DNA of 64,000 nt, from assembly GCA_948567375.1 (NCBI GenBank), contig OX419762.1, positions 36,747,034-36,811,033 of the forward strand. Direction: 5' to 3'. This DNA is from Lunularia cruciata. Taxonomy: Eukaryota > Streptophyta > Marchantiopsida > Lunulariales > Lunulariaceae. Of this stretch, positions 21,233 through 32,999 are shown one piece after another. The first letter of the stretch is position 1, and every line of letters begins with the position of its first letter. Position numbers and translations under genes: made by a program. Under the pieces are notes generated by a model that saw only the letters and a list, made by a program, of their open reading frames with translations, searched no databases and was not told the origin of the DNA.

Positions 21233-22310
21233 TGTAATACCATTAGCTAGATATATTATCTAGAGGTGGAAATTGACTTGGTAACATCTAGAAGGATTTT
21301 ATATACAATGGACTAAATAGATCACATAGAGGGGTCACCAAAATAGTACTTCCACTAATAGTGCAAGAGCCAAAAACTCAAAATTTAGAGCCAATTTTAG
21401 AAGCCTAAGTAGATTAATTAGGCCTAAAAGTGGATAGATTCCTCCACTTGAGGAAAATTGGCTTGCCTTCTCCCACCATTATTTGTCTCATCAAAAGCTT
21501 TTGAACAATACCTCACCCATGGGATTTTGAGTTTCTTATAGGAAGATTCCCTAAAGATTCTCTTTGGTCAACCTTGTTTGACAAGCAAATAGGACAAGGA
21601 CAAACATGTCAGTCATCCATGAAACTAATATAAGGATGGAGCTTGTTGACATGTCACCAATCTATGTATTTGATCCAAGGGTGGAACTTCCTTTGAAGGG
21701 ATCCTCTTTGTCATATAACAAGGTGAAGGTGTTCCATTGGGCCATTAGAGCATTGAGTGTGGAACATTGTGATTATTTTCTTGTGTTTCTCTTGGGGGTT
21801 CTACTATCCTCTAGATATCACAATATACCACCTTGGTATGCTCACCAAGTATGTCTTGATTATATCCTTTCTTGTAATGTTTCAAGGTTTCTTTTATTTT
21901 TGCTTTCTTGATTGGACGTTTGTTATGCTTTCATTCAATAAGTTTTCTGTTGTCTTGTATACATTACTTATCTTGCATCTCATTTTCATTCCATGAGTTT
22001 TGGATCTCCCATTTTGTCCTCATCTCTTTATTTTTTGAAAAAATACATTTTTTCATGCATTTTGTTCTCCATATCTCTACACGTTCATTCTTGTTTGTAT
22101 TTTTGCAAATTTATGGTTTCCTTGCAGGTTGTTATCTTTGGCTCATCTCTTGATTTTGTGCTCACTATTATTTTGATCTATCTTGTTGCTCTTCATTTCC
22201 ATTCCTCTCTTTACATTGTTTACCCATTTTTGTTTACATACATTGAAACAACAATTTCTCTATAGGTTTTTTAGCTTCAAGAATTGTGCTTGATAGAATT
22301 TTGTGATCCA
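21233..22310 (+). repeat. probable 3' LTR of element B (right end unresolved)
   Basis: A polypurine tract (AAAAGGGAAAGG, about 21,219-21,230) is followed by TGTAATACC at 21,233, the usual start of a 3' LTR. The partner 5' LTR is outside the window, so the right end is not defined. Short open frames here match nothing I know. Confidence 0.5.
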
Positions 22311-22359
22311 TTGCATTTAAAAAAGACAATAAAATGCATCTCAAGATGGGAAATCCTTC

Positions 22360-22740
22360 TAAGAAGGAGAAATCCATATGAAGCTAATCCAAATAAAGAA
22401 ATGAAATCCAAATAAAGATGAGCAACCTATAGCAAGATGCATGAATCCATAGCAAGACAAGCAACCCCTCTCTATAATGAGCAAATCCAGGTTAGAGAAA
22501 TCCATGTCAAGATGAGCAAACTTATTTAGAATAAGTGACTCCAAGTTTCAGTGAGCAAATCCATATAAAAAATATCCACATCATGACAAGCAAAACCATA
22601 TCAAGAAGAGCAAAGCTATATGAAGTGGAGCAAATCCATATCAAGAAACTCCATATCAAGACAAGCAAATCTTCAACAAGATGAGTGAACCCTTTTTTTA
22701 ATGAGATATCTACTACTTTGGAGCTGAGTGAATCCACTAC
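22360..22740 (+). repeat. degenerate short tandem repeat tract
   Basis: A loose repeat of about 20 bp based on GAGCAAATCCATATCAAGAT recurs many times with drift. No coding potential is evident. It may be a decayed minisatellite next to or inside the element B LTR. Confidence 0.6.
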
Positions 22741-23380
22741 TTTTGAGCAACTACTATATCCAAAGGATTGACCCTTAATCTATATTTGACAAAATCTGTC
22801 CTAAAACAAGAAGATCCACCAATTCCTCTAAGCAACTCCATATATCTTCAAGCAAATCCTACTCACATGAAGATGAAGGACAAAACATCATAACTTTATT
22901 CAAAAGTGCTAACTTGCAATAGTGATTTGCTATTATTGTCACTTGAATTGGCTTGGCAATCAATGGAGTAATAAAGGACAAGGTGATAACTACCTACAAT
23001 GCAATGAATGTCATCATGTGAGAAAAGATGGTTTTAATTTTGTTAGGGGTTTTCCTTAACTTTACTAATTCTAGTGTCATCTCAACTTGTTGCTTTGATT
23101 TTGCTAGCTTCTCTTTGAATCTAAAATTTTGTGCCTTCTTTCTCTCCTCTCCCTCTACCTCTATCACATGCAACTTCTTATTTTTGCTATTTATTGGGCC
23201 TTGATTTCAGCCTGTTTATACCTCCTTCTAGACTCCACTGTTTTAGACTTAATTTTGTGTGACTTGCCATATCTTGTGCATAAGCATTCAATGTACAAAT
23301 ACTCTTTGCATTTACTTTATAATATTATTCTTGTTGTGGGATTATTCATCACCTCCTTCACCTTCTTTGACCATTGAATC
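22741..23380. other. AT-rich spacer
   Basis: I see no gene, LTR or domain here; only short frames of low complexity. Confidence 0.5.
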
Positions 23381-23657
23381 TGTTAGATTATAACATCTTA
23401 AACAACTGGTTATTTTACTATCATCAAGATTTAGAGTAGCATGATCAAGAGATCTATACTAGCACCTAATCCTAGTCAGACCTTTCTATTCATGTGGAAT
23501 AGACATCTTGCATTTTGAGTCTGTTGGTTCCTGAAGGTTATGCGTTTTAGGTTCTAAGATGAGAGTTTGTATTCTATTCTATTCTATTCTAGTATGTGAA
23601 CCTCAAAGTATCAAGGTTGAACTCTCTTTATCTTTTCTTTGGCTAGTATTTTTCACA
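23381..23657 (+). repeat. 5' LTR of a Ty1/copia element
   Basis: Starts TGTTAGATTATAAC and ends TTTTTCACA, immediately before an initiator-Met primer-binding site. A short ATTCT repeat lies near 23,570-23,592. No matching 3' LTR was found. Confidence 0.7.
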
Positions 23658-23669
23658 TGGTATCAAAGC
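23658..23669 (+). other. primer-binding site (initiator-Met tRNA) of the copia element
   Basis: TGGTATCAAAGC differs by one base from the usual TGGTATCAGAGC complement of plant initiator tRNA-Met. Confidence 0.75.
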
Positions 23670-23699
23670 TAATTTAGAAAACTTTACAATTTTTTATTC

Positions 23700-24800
23700 A
23701 ATTCCTCTATGTCTGAGATTATAGGAGGATAAGAGGGGACACTTTTCTACTCTTTGAAAACCTATTGGCTTCATTTTCCAAAGAGAAATTCTCTAAATTT
23801 GAATATGCTTACTCAAGCTCCTAAACTCAAAATGGGTAATTCTTATAGCAATTTCATGCAAGGATTCTTTGAATTCAAATACGTTGACCAAGGTGGTCCT
23901 AAACCCAAAACTGGCTAATTCCTATAGCAATTTCAAGTGGTTAAACAACTACTATGGTTCTCATGTTGCCATTGACACGCCCTGGTAGCATTGCTGACGG
24001 GAATACAAGTAATGCTTTTGCATTATCATTTATAATGAATTGTCTTGACAGTCAGACTCATCATGTGACTTCTTCCTGAATAGCTTCTGAAGCTTGGACT
24101 ATTTTTTAGCAATTATATGAAGCTCAAGATGTTGTTACAAGAATGTATCTACAAGATGAACTTCAGATGCTGAAAATGATGGAAGGTGATAGTGTTACTA
24201 AACGGGTTCATTAGTTAAAAACTTAGTTAACCAACTATTTTCTGTGGAAGTACACATTTTGGATGAAAATCAAATGCTTGCTATGATGTGCAACATGTCG
24301 AACAGTCTCCTTAAACTTCTAACTTCATTGCAGGGTCAACAAATTTTCACCTTGTAAATGCTACTACATATCTACTTCAGGAGGAAAAAATGTTAAAGAC
24401 TCAGATGTTTGAGCTCACAACTTCATTATATGCTTTTGAGGGAAATTTTTCTCCAAGAAACAAGTCTTATGTAGCGAATTGGAAAAATCAGAATTTCTAC
24501 AAAGGAAAAAATGGCTCTTTTAATGCTTCAATTCCCTTCCCATCTTGGGACCTTGGGACCTTCCATAGCTAATCAACAAAATCCTACCAAGATGAAGTGC
24601 TTTTATTGTCATCTTACTAGACATCACTCCAAGGACTGCAAAAACTCAATTGCCAAGGAACGTGCAGCAAATTCTCATAAATCAAAGCTCAAGCACATTT
24701 TTCCATTTATTTATATGTTGTACTTGCTTAAAATATTTGTGAAGATTCTCTTCTTTTGTTCTACTTGCTATGACCTTAGAAATGTTTCCCATGTCAAAAC
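23700..24800 (+). pseudogene. gag of a Ty1/copia element
   Basis: Decayed frames read 'SEAWTIF', a stop, then 'QLYEAQDVVTRMYLQDELQ' and 'EGDSVTKRVH', like the UBN2-type copia gag. 'YLLQEEKML'-like text and the zinc knuckle 'CFYCHLTRHHSKDC' (C-x2-C-x4-H-x4-C, about 24,600-24,641) follow. Together with the LTR and primer site this identifies copia. No protease, integrase or RT was recognised after 24,800, so the element is 3'-truncated or too decayed. Confidence 0.78.
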
Positions 24801-25476
24801 TTAAGTTAAGAGTTTAGACTCCTCTTTAAACATGTAGGATCTATGATATTGTTTAATGAAATTTGGCTTATGCTTTATATTAAATATATACCATACATCA
24901 CTTATGGTTCTACCATATCTAGATGGGAATTTTGGTCAAAATGTTGCTTCTTCTATCATCTTGTAATTGTACCATCACCTACTTCCATCATTTTGCATTT
25001 CTGCACTTGAATATATGTTGAGAAACATTCTTTATATCAATGATATGATTATTGGCCCACTATCATGGTAATAGTTCTCATATTCTTATTTCATTACCAT
25101 TGACACTAACAGCAATCCTGGATTTTTTTTTTCAATTGATTCATCTTGCTTCTTAGCAAAATATTTGCAAAATATTTTGATTAATTTGAATGGCTTGAGA
25201 TTTTCTTTCTCTTCTTGATGTAAAATTTCTACTTGTTGCCTCATAGAGAATACTCTTTTCTAGAATTTTTTCATAGGGTTTTCATTTCCATACTATATTT
25301 TTAGTGCCTGCCTTCACTCCTTTGCTAGTGATAATTAGTACACTTAATGTTGCCTTTGTATGTTGTACAATCATTCTTTTCCTTTTCTTCTTCTTGCAAT
25401 TTCATACCAAGTTTGTCTAGATGTAGGGAGCTTGTCTTTTATTGCAAATACATTAGTATAATTTTTGGTGAGTCTT
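24801..25476. other. AT-rich spacer between copia remnant and chromovirus A2
   Basis: No gene or domain was recognised. Possibly the untraceable rest of the copia element. Confidence 0.4.
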
Positions 25477-25923
25477 TGTATGCTAATTTTGATGATATTA
25501 GTTCAAAGAATAAGCTAAAAATAGAAAAAGGTGGTAGAATAAGCATATATCTAGAGATTATAAGAATATTCTAGAGGCATCTAGGAAGTATTTTGGTAGA
25601 ATGTTCTGAAAGCACCCAGAAACTTCTTAGTAGAATGTTCTAGAAGCATCTAGGAAGCTTCTAGAACTTTCTAAAGATGGAGTAACTTGTGTGCTAAATA
25701 AATATTAGATTAGTTTGTATGCCAAGTAGAGGTCTAGCTTTGCTTGCACCTTGAGGAAGATAGTTTCTAAAAGGAACCTTCCTTGGAAGCTTTTTGTGAG
25801 TCTTGTACTTAGCTTCCCTATAAATACCAAAGATGAAGCTCATGTTAGGCACTAGGATTTTCTCTCATTTGAGAGTTCTAATGTGATCTATCTTTCTCTT
25901 ATTTCTCTCCTCTATCTTTTACA
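25477..25923 (+). repeat. 5' LTR of chromovirus A2
   Basis: Aligns with 30,271-30,649 and with 645-1,043. A TATAAATACC box is near 25,820 and the end is TTTTACA. The left end is approximate because the first 50 bp are diverged. Confidence 0.75.
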
Positions 25924-25939
25924 TTGGTATCACCAGAGG
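25924..25939 (+). other. primer-binding site of chromovirus A2
   Basis: TTGGTATCACCAGAGG directly follows the LTR and resembles the initiator tRNA-Met complement. Confidence 0.65.
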
Positions 25940-27559
25940 AATGACATGGATAGAATCTATGGACCACCAATCCATTCCCCCCAAAACCATTAGGATTTCT
26001 ATGTTCATGTAGTACCAAAACATAATTTCATGTAATTCATTATTTTATGTCTTAGTCAAAATTTCCTAAACATGATCACCTTGTACAATGAATCATTATT
26101 CCTTTTGATTGAGAGCAATAGATGTGTTGAATTTATGTATTAACTTAGGTATTATGAGTAGGTATTTTGGTAACATAGTAACCATGGTAGTAATGCTCAA
26201 ATTTATCATTTCTATGCAATAAAAAATAGAATCTTACTTGATTGTTGGAAGAGGGAGATTGTAATGATCAATGATGTAAGAAAATGTAGAGACCAACTTT
26301 CTAAGAGGAAGAAGTTCAACTTTGATTTCCAAAGCTTTAGGTGTTTGAAGGCAAGAGCTTATGTGATGTAGTGGAGAATCTTGTATTTGATTTTGAATGG
26401 TACTTTGGAGCTACAAATATTCTAGATGATCCAAGACATATCCTCTTGGCTTTGAATTAATAACATGGAGATGATTTTAGGTAGAGAAAACTCAATTGCA
26501 ATTTTTGCTCTAATCTCAACATGGAAGAATTCAAGAGTTTAATAATTAGGAGATTCTAAGTGATGTACGTCGCACGAGCCACATGAGATACATTGGAAAA
26601 ATTGAGGTAGGTTAGTTTTATGAAGAGCTATATCACTCAATTTCAAAACATAAAATGCAAATTTCAAAGATATAGGAAATCAAAGCTATAGATCTATTTG
26701 TGAGAGATTTGAAAATTTATACCAAATAGGAAGCAACCATGCATGAGCCTAAGCATTTGGAAGAAGTCATGTATTTGGCAAAGTGCTTTCATCACTTGGT
26801 TGCCACAACTTGGTCTCAACCTAGACTTTCACAGATTTAAACACACTACTCAAGGGTGGAAGACCCTACATCAATGGAGATTGATGCCATCTAAATAGAG
26901 ACCACTTGGCACTACAAGCCACAAATGATTACAAAAAAATGATGGTTGTTTTTATTGTTGTTGAATTGGAAATTGCATTACAAATGTCCAACTAGAAATA
27001 GATGACCTTGACACATTGCTCAAATAGAGTTCTTGGAGCATAAGGATTCTCAAAACAAAGAGTTTCAATAAGAGATATTGAGCCACTTACTCAAAACCTA
27101 ATTTGTTCCAATTGAATTGAAGGCTTGACCTATACAAGTTTAATTCATTTGCAAAGTACATTTGACTGGGCCCGATGAAAAATTCAAGTACTACACCAAA
27201 GTAAAAATTATTGATTAGGTTCTTTGACATCTTTGAGGAAGAAATTTAAGAATAGTTAATCCCAAGGTGAAAATTTTCTTAATGTAGGTCAATTATAGAA
27301 CAAGCTTCGGTGGAAGTTATTCTTGTTTTTGCAATGTAGATCAAACATATTATGCAAGGAGAGTCTAGTAAGGATAAGAAGCCACAAAAAATGGATGATC
27401 AAATAATTCAAGAGTGTTTTTGTGTTTTGGATGCTTTTTTAAAAAGATTGCCCTTTGATTGAGGTATGTACTTCAAAATTAAGCTATTTCCAAGAAGTAG
27501 TCCAATGAGTAGACCAATATATCAACTCGCACCAAAGGAGCTAGAACTCTAAGTAATAT

Positions 27560-28440
27560 TGATAAAGTTGTTGGAGAAGGATTTCAGATAACCAAGCACA
27601 TCTTATTGAGGAGCACAAATACTATTTGTACCAAAGAAGGACGAAGCACTTTCATTCTATATTGATTATTATGGTCTTAATAAACAAATTCTGAAGAATG
27701 CATATCCTTTGCTTTGGATTGATGACTTGTTGGATCAACTAAGTGGAGCAAAATACTTCTCAAAGTTGGATCTTTGAAGCAACTAATGGTAGATTCTAAT
27801 TGATGAGGAAGATGAGTAAAACAAGGTATGTACAAGGTATGAGTATTTTGAAAATAGAGTTTTACCAAATGGGTTCACTATGTGCACTTAATTTTCATGG
27901 ATCAAATACATTGGGTGTTAGCGGTACTATTCTATCAATACATAGTAGTGATCCTGGATAAAATTTTAATTTATAACGAGATAGAGGTAAAACACAAGAA
28001 ATAAATACTAAAAGTCATAGGATGAATTTGATAATGGAAGTTCTACATAAGAAGTCCAAGTGTGCTTTTTGGAAAAAGGAAGTTACCTTCTTGGGTCGTA
28101 AGGTCTCAATGGAAGGAATAAAGATGGAAGAGGGGAAAATCAAGGCTATTACCAATTGGCCTAATCCTAAGGATACCATGGAAGTTTGGAGATTTAATAA
28201 ATTGCCAAGATTTTACTAATGGGTCATCCATTATTATGGGAATGTGACTACAGCTTTAATAGATCTCTTGGACAGGACCATAAGCTTTGAGTGGACCACC
28301 AAGAAAGAAGAAGCATTCAAGAAACTTAAGGATATGATGTCTTCATGACCTTCCTCCAGCCATATGATCCTCAATTACATTGTGTGGTTGATTTTGATGC
28401 TTCTAACTTTGTAATTGAAGTTATGTTGCAATAGGAATTC
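27560..28440 (+). pseudogene. reverse transcriptase / RNase H of chromovirus A2
   Basis: Blocks of Ty3 RT appear in several frames: 'FVPKKDEA', '[17 protein letters not shown]', 'SKCAFWKKEVTFLG', 'KIKAITNWPNPKD', then an RNase H start 'VVDFDASNFV'. The catalytic region (about 27,930) is unreadable. More than ten stops were noted. It has no coding function now. Confidence 0.75.
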
Positions 28441-29639
28441 TGAGGTGAATTGCATCCCATTGTCTTTGTAGCTTGATGACCAAATGTACAAAAAAGGAAA
28501 AAAAAATTTTGAGATCAAGAACAATTTGCAATGTTATATGCAAAAAAAGATGTGGAGAGATCATCTCTTCAATAAAAAAGTGATAATGCAACCGATCACA
28601 AACCATTATTGTAGACTTTGCATCTAGAGCACATGAAGTTGTCATCATCATCAATGGGAAGAACAAATAAATTTTTTGATATCAAGCTTGAGTACAAACA
28701 AGAAAAGTTCCTTGTCATTTCCCATGCCATGTCATGATGACTTTACTTAAAGGCTCTTCTTGAATCTCCCATAATAATAATAATCACCATAATGTCAATG
28801 GATTTGAAGGTACAAAAATAGTTCAATATTGCTTTACAACAAGATCTCTTCTTTCATCTTCTGTAAAGTTTCCTTATAGCACATTATAAGGAGTATGACA
28901 CCTTTTCATTCAAGAATGACCATTGATTTTGTAGAATTGAATTTGTCTTCCAGAAATGGGAGATCTATAATTTTTTTGATTGCAGGAAGTGCATGAGTTA
29001 CTAATCTTTGGTTACATGGGTATGGATAAGACATTAATATTAACAATGCAAATGGTGATGGCCAAACATAACTGAAGAGGTTTGAGAGTTTGTCCAAACT
29101 TGTGAGAGCTACAAGGCAATCAAAAGTTACGTGACTACTTCAACCACTACAAATTCATCTACTTGATGGGAATATGTGAGTTTAGATCTAATCACATCAT
29201 TATCAAAGACAGACCGAGCCCATAAAATAATCATAGGGCTTATTGATAAGCTTAATAAGTAAATTTAGTAAATTTATTTGGTGTAGACCATGAATATAAT
29301 AGATATTCCAACATGGGCCAAGATCTACTTTGGCATTATTTTCAATCATTATGGGATGCCATGAGTTCTCATCTCAAATTGTGATCCTTGATTTATTGGT
29401 AAATTTTAGCATGTGCTCTTCAAGCTACTCGACACTAAGCTTGCCTTATCTATGGCCTATCATCCTTAAATTGATGGGCAAACAAATGAGCAAATCACAC
29501 CTTGAAAGATATATTATGTTCCTTTGTCAACATTCATCACACCAATTGGGATACTTGTCTTGTGGGTGCTGAATTTACCTATAATATTATTTCCAATCAT
29601 GAAAGTACCAAGATTCTCTCCCTTCTTTCTCTATTATGA

Positions 29640-30245
29640 CCAAGATCCACTCATTCCCAATTCTCTTCTTGCTCCATCATAGTCTGATGTCCATTATAAT
29701 TCCAGCTTCTTGTCTTTGTTATTTGCATCCTTACAACAAGCCAAGTCTCATCTTCTTGTTGCCAAAATTGGCAAAAGAAAAATGTTGATCTAAATTTTTG
29801 TGATCTCATCTTTCAAGTAGGTGATAGGATCAAGCTTTCCTCTAGTTACCTACTTCTCCCTCTTGACATCCAAATTCTTAAACTTTCTTCCAATTGGATA
29901 GGTCCCTTAGATATTACTTAAATCAATTCTCTCCTTGCCTAAAAATATGCCTTTCCTAGTCATACATGGATCCATCCTATCTTTCATGTTTCAAAGTCAA
30001 AACCTTGTTTTTCTAACCCATCTTCCTTCCTTACTTGTATCCAACCTCCTCCTTCAACAATCCTTGTTAAAGATCATGAAGAATACAAAGTAGATCATAA
30101 TCCAACATATTTGCCAAGAACAAATCAGATATAAGGTCCTCTAAAAAGTATACTGCCTTCATGATGCCACATAGGAATCTCTTTCTCATTTCAAAAATGT
30201 TAAAACTGCCATACAAGAGGTCAAAGACTCCAAAGCAATGAGAAA
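29640..30245 (+). pseudogene. integrase C-terminus and chromodomain of chromovirus A2
   Basis: Homologous to bases 1-600: 'LQQAKSHLLVAK', a 'DRIKLSS'-like box, 'IHPIFHVS'-like text, then chromodomain remnants with TAG at the conserved Trp position near 30,172, the same replacement as in copy A1. Confidence 0.72.
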
Positions 30246-30270
30246 ACCACTAACTAGCTATGGAGGAATA

Positions 30271-30649
30271 TGTAATAATATTGAGTTAGTAGGAGCAAAT
30301 GAGTTGGCAAAATAAGCTAAATATAACAAAAAAGTGGTAGAACTAACATATATATGTATATAAATTCTAAGAATGTTCTAGAAGCATCGAAGAAGCATTT
30401 AATTGAGAAGCTTATAGGAACTTCACAAAGATGGAGTAACTTATATACTAACTAAATGGATAGCTTGGCTTGCACTCAAAGAAAAATGGCTTCTAGAGGG
30501 AACCTTCATTGGAAGCTTCTTGGGAGTCTTATACTTAGCTTCTTGATAAATACCCAAGCCAAAGTTAGTGCTAGGCATTAGGAGTTTCTCTCATTTGAGA
30601 GTTCCAATATGATCTTCCATTCTACTATTTCTCTACTCAATCTCTTAAA
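30271..30649 (+). repeat. 3' LTR of chromovirus A2
   Basis: Starts TGTAATAATATTGAG after a purine-rich TATGGAGGAATA tract. It aligns with the 5' LTR, including the TGATAAATACCC box near 30,543. Confidence 0.8.
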
Positions 30650-31779
30650 CTAATCATGAAAATAGTTATCATATGATTGTCATTGTGTGATTTTTTCACT
30701 TCTGTGCAATAAGATCATCTTTGAATTGCTTAAGCAGATTTTGATGAGTCTTTTTGCTCCTTCTTGATTCAAGTAGTGTAAAGTATTTTTAATAGAGTCA
30801 ATACACTTGTTATTCTGATGTTAATGGAAGTGGCTGCACTGCATTCTAAAGTTCATGTGGAGTCTTTTTGATGAATTGCATGTGAAGTTCTTAAGTGGTT
30901 ATCTTGAACATCTTAGTGACTCAATTGCTTTTTCTATTGAATTTCTCTACATATTTGGTATCCATATCTAGAGTCTCTTGTACCTTTCCATTCATCAAAT
31001 CCAACAAATCAAATGTAGACAGGCTTAACTTTGTATTTCTATATGGTATAATTTATACAAGTATATTTGAACTTGTTACAAATAAAATAACTGCTAACTG
31101 AAAATTGTTTTCCTTTTCTTTGCTTTTGTGTTGCGCTTCATTTTCACTTTAGAGTTATTTAAATCCCTAATTCAAACCCTCAATTTTATTAGAAATTGTA
31201 TTTCTGCTCTGAAGCCATGTTTGAAATGTAATGTAACTCAGAGAATGTGCTTATCATTATTGTGAATGAGGAACATATAAAAGCACCTTTCGGATTCTGT
31301 TTAGACTGGTAACAGTGCAGTTCATGTCTTTATATATATATATAGAAGATGGAGTGTATTTGAGCAATCATATCAAATAGTTTAACATATGAATATAACT
31401 TTCATTTTAAACGGCACTGTTACTAGTCTATATATAGTGATTATCTCACCACTTTTAGAGTGATTGCTTGAATTTAAGTATGGTATTATTTCATCCAAAA
31501 GAGGATTTTCACAAGGATCACAATAAGTGTTTGTACATCTACATGGCAAGAGGCTGGTCTGTAATTAATCAGATAAAACGATGAAAAGGCATGGAAATCG
31601 GTGCACATTTTGTAATAATATCTCGAGACGATGATAAGCATAGACTTGTTGTAGGAGACACCTAGATATATTTTATCCATTAGATCCATTTTATATTTAT
31701 AAAATGGAAAAGGGTAGCTCAAAGCCATGGGAACCATGTGCTTACAAAGTGGCCGATGGACTACTAAATTCGGAGGCGC
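30650..31779. other. intergenic region without recognised genes
   Basis: AT-rich sequence with a TATATATATATATA run near 31,330. I see no gene, LTR or domain. Confidence 0.5.
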
Positions 31780-32373
31780 TCAACCTAGCGTCGGGATTAT
31801 TGACACATTTCCAGCTTGATCCACGTCAAGGAACACACGATAGGCGTCAAAATCCTGAGGGCAGGAGAATCCTTCCGGTCCGTAAACAAAGCTGGTTCCA
31901 AACTCCTCGGATGTTATTTTGTCAATTGCCTCCTTGTAGGGTGCACCCAAAAGCTGTGGCCATCCAGGGATAAGTCCTGATAACCATCCAAACAAATTCA
32001 AAACCGTAAGTATCAGAATTCCCTATGCCAGTGATTGGATTTCACCGGAGTAGTTAGAGCAAGAAGTTCATATTGTCAACACTAGTTCTTTAGGATTCAG
32101 AGAGCATTGGGGATAGTAGTACTCACTGTTGGGATGCAAAACGCCACGTTTGGGGATTCCCAGAATATTGCCATTGCCGTCGCCGTAGACCCAGACGTCT
32201 TCTGGTGTCTCCGGGTTGAAAGGAGGGGATTCTTCTGGGGGTGAAGGGTCCTGGAAATACACTTCAGGTACTAGCGAATTAACTTTAAGGTCCTCCAGAG
32301 CTAAACAGGTGACTTGTCTGAAATATTCGGGTCAAGCATTCTTGATGGTCCCTGCAGGATTTTCCACGGCCAT
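31780..32373 (-). pseudogene. potato-inhibitor-I-like serine protease inhibitor, two exons, with in-frame stop
   Basis: Exon 1 runs 32,373-32,127 and ends at a GTGAGT donor. Exon 2 runs 31,976-31,780 after a TTATCAG acceptor. The splice joins in frame and gives 148 codons with stop. The C-terminal about 65 residues match the potato inhibitor I family: 'GWPQLLGAPYKEAIDKI' at the start, a binding-loop region 'GFSCPQDF', the core 'AYRVFLDVD' and the terminal 'NVSIIPTLG'. Upstream is a Pro/acidic stretch ('DPSPPEESPPFNPETPED'). A TGA at 32,334-32,332 follows the only nearby Met. Either the first exon is mis-modelled (a GTATGG donor and TATTTCAG acceptor bracket the stop) or the gene is broken. 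Family members inhibit chymotrypsin/subtilisin-like proteases and often act in defence. Confidence 0.62.
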
Positions 32374-32950
32374 ACGTTAGAATCCAGCAAAAATTTCACG
32401 GATAAAAGCTTGCTGAAGCAAAAGTACACAAAGGCATGCAGTAGATATTAGAGCAGGTGTGTATATCCACTGAATGCTCTTGAAGAGAAGTGCATCAATC
32501 GTGAGCATTACTAGATTTAGAGTTTGTTTGACGACCGGAAATGCCAACTTGTTTATGAAATCGAAATCTGAAAAGTAGTTGACAGTTAGGAAACATCTAA
32601 ATAATATCCCGACATGTACATTGCAGCCAAATCTACAAAGTTCTGACATAAGCACAATGCGCATGCTTTGGGTTCCAGCTTGAGAGTTTTAGTACTGCTT
32701 TCGCTGAAATGTGCCATGGAATCAAAAGGCAGAGTTCCTGGTACAGTTTTTGGGAAGCTTGAGCAGTTAAGTCGTTTATCTACAAATGCGATTGATTGGC
32801 TCTAACGCAATCTGTGAGTCAAGAAAACTGGAGGCAGATCTAGTTAGTAATAATTCTGTTCCCGAACTTCCGCAGGTTGCAAGTCTCCTTTCGTCGGAAA
32901 CAACAATTCAGTGCCCTCAGTCCTGATAAAAGACCTAACAAAATGACAAA

Positions 32951-32991
32951 GTGGAGTATAGTTGAACCCAAGGAGGTCAACTATACTCCAC
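32951..32991. repeat. perfect 15-bp inverted repeat with 11-nt loop
   Basis: GTGGAGTATAGTTGA at 32,951-32,965 is the exact reverse complement of 32,977-32,991. A third partial copy (TATACTCAACTATACT) follows directly. No gene adjoins closely, so the role is unknown. Confidence 0.85.
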
Positions 32992-32999
32992 TTATACTC

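Larger units (their letters stand above)
25477..30649 (+). mobile_element. Ty3/gypsy chromovirus A, nearly full-length decayed copy A2
   Basis: Two A-family LTRs flank a highly decayed body. RT is readable at about 27,600-27,780 ('[20 protein letters not shown]', '[19 protein letters not shown]') and 28,045-28,190 ('KCAFWKKEVTFLGRKVSMEG'). RNase H remnants follow ('VVDFDASNFVIEVML', about 28,385), then integrase remnants (about 29,280-29,560), then the integrase tail and chromodomain (29,700-30,240) homologous to bases 66-600. Stops are very frequent. It appears older than copy A1. Confidence 0.85.

Noticed and set aside
21606-21911. 101-codon open frame after element B
   Set aside because: No motif; it lies in the probable LTR, overlaps other equally long frames and has AT-biased low-complexity composition.
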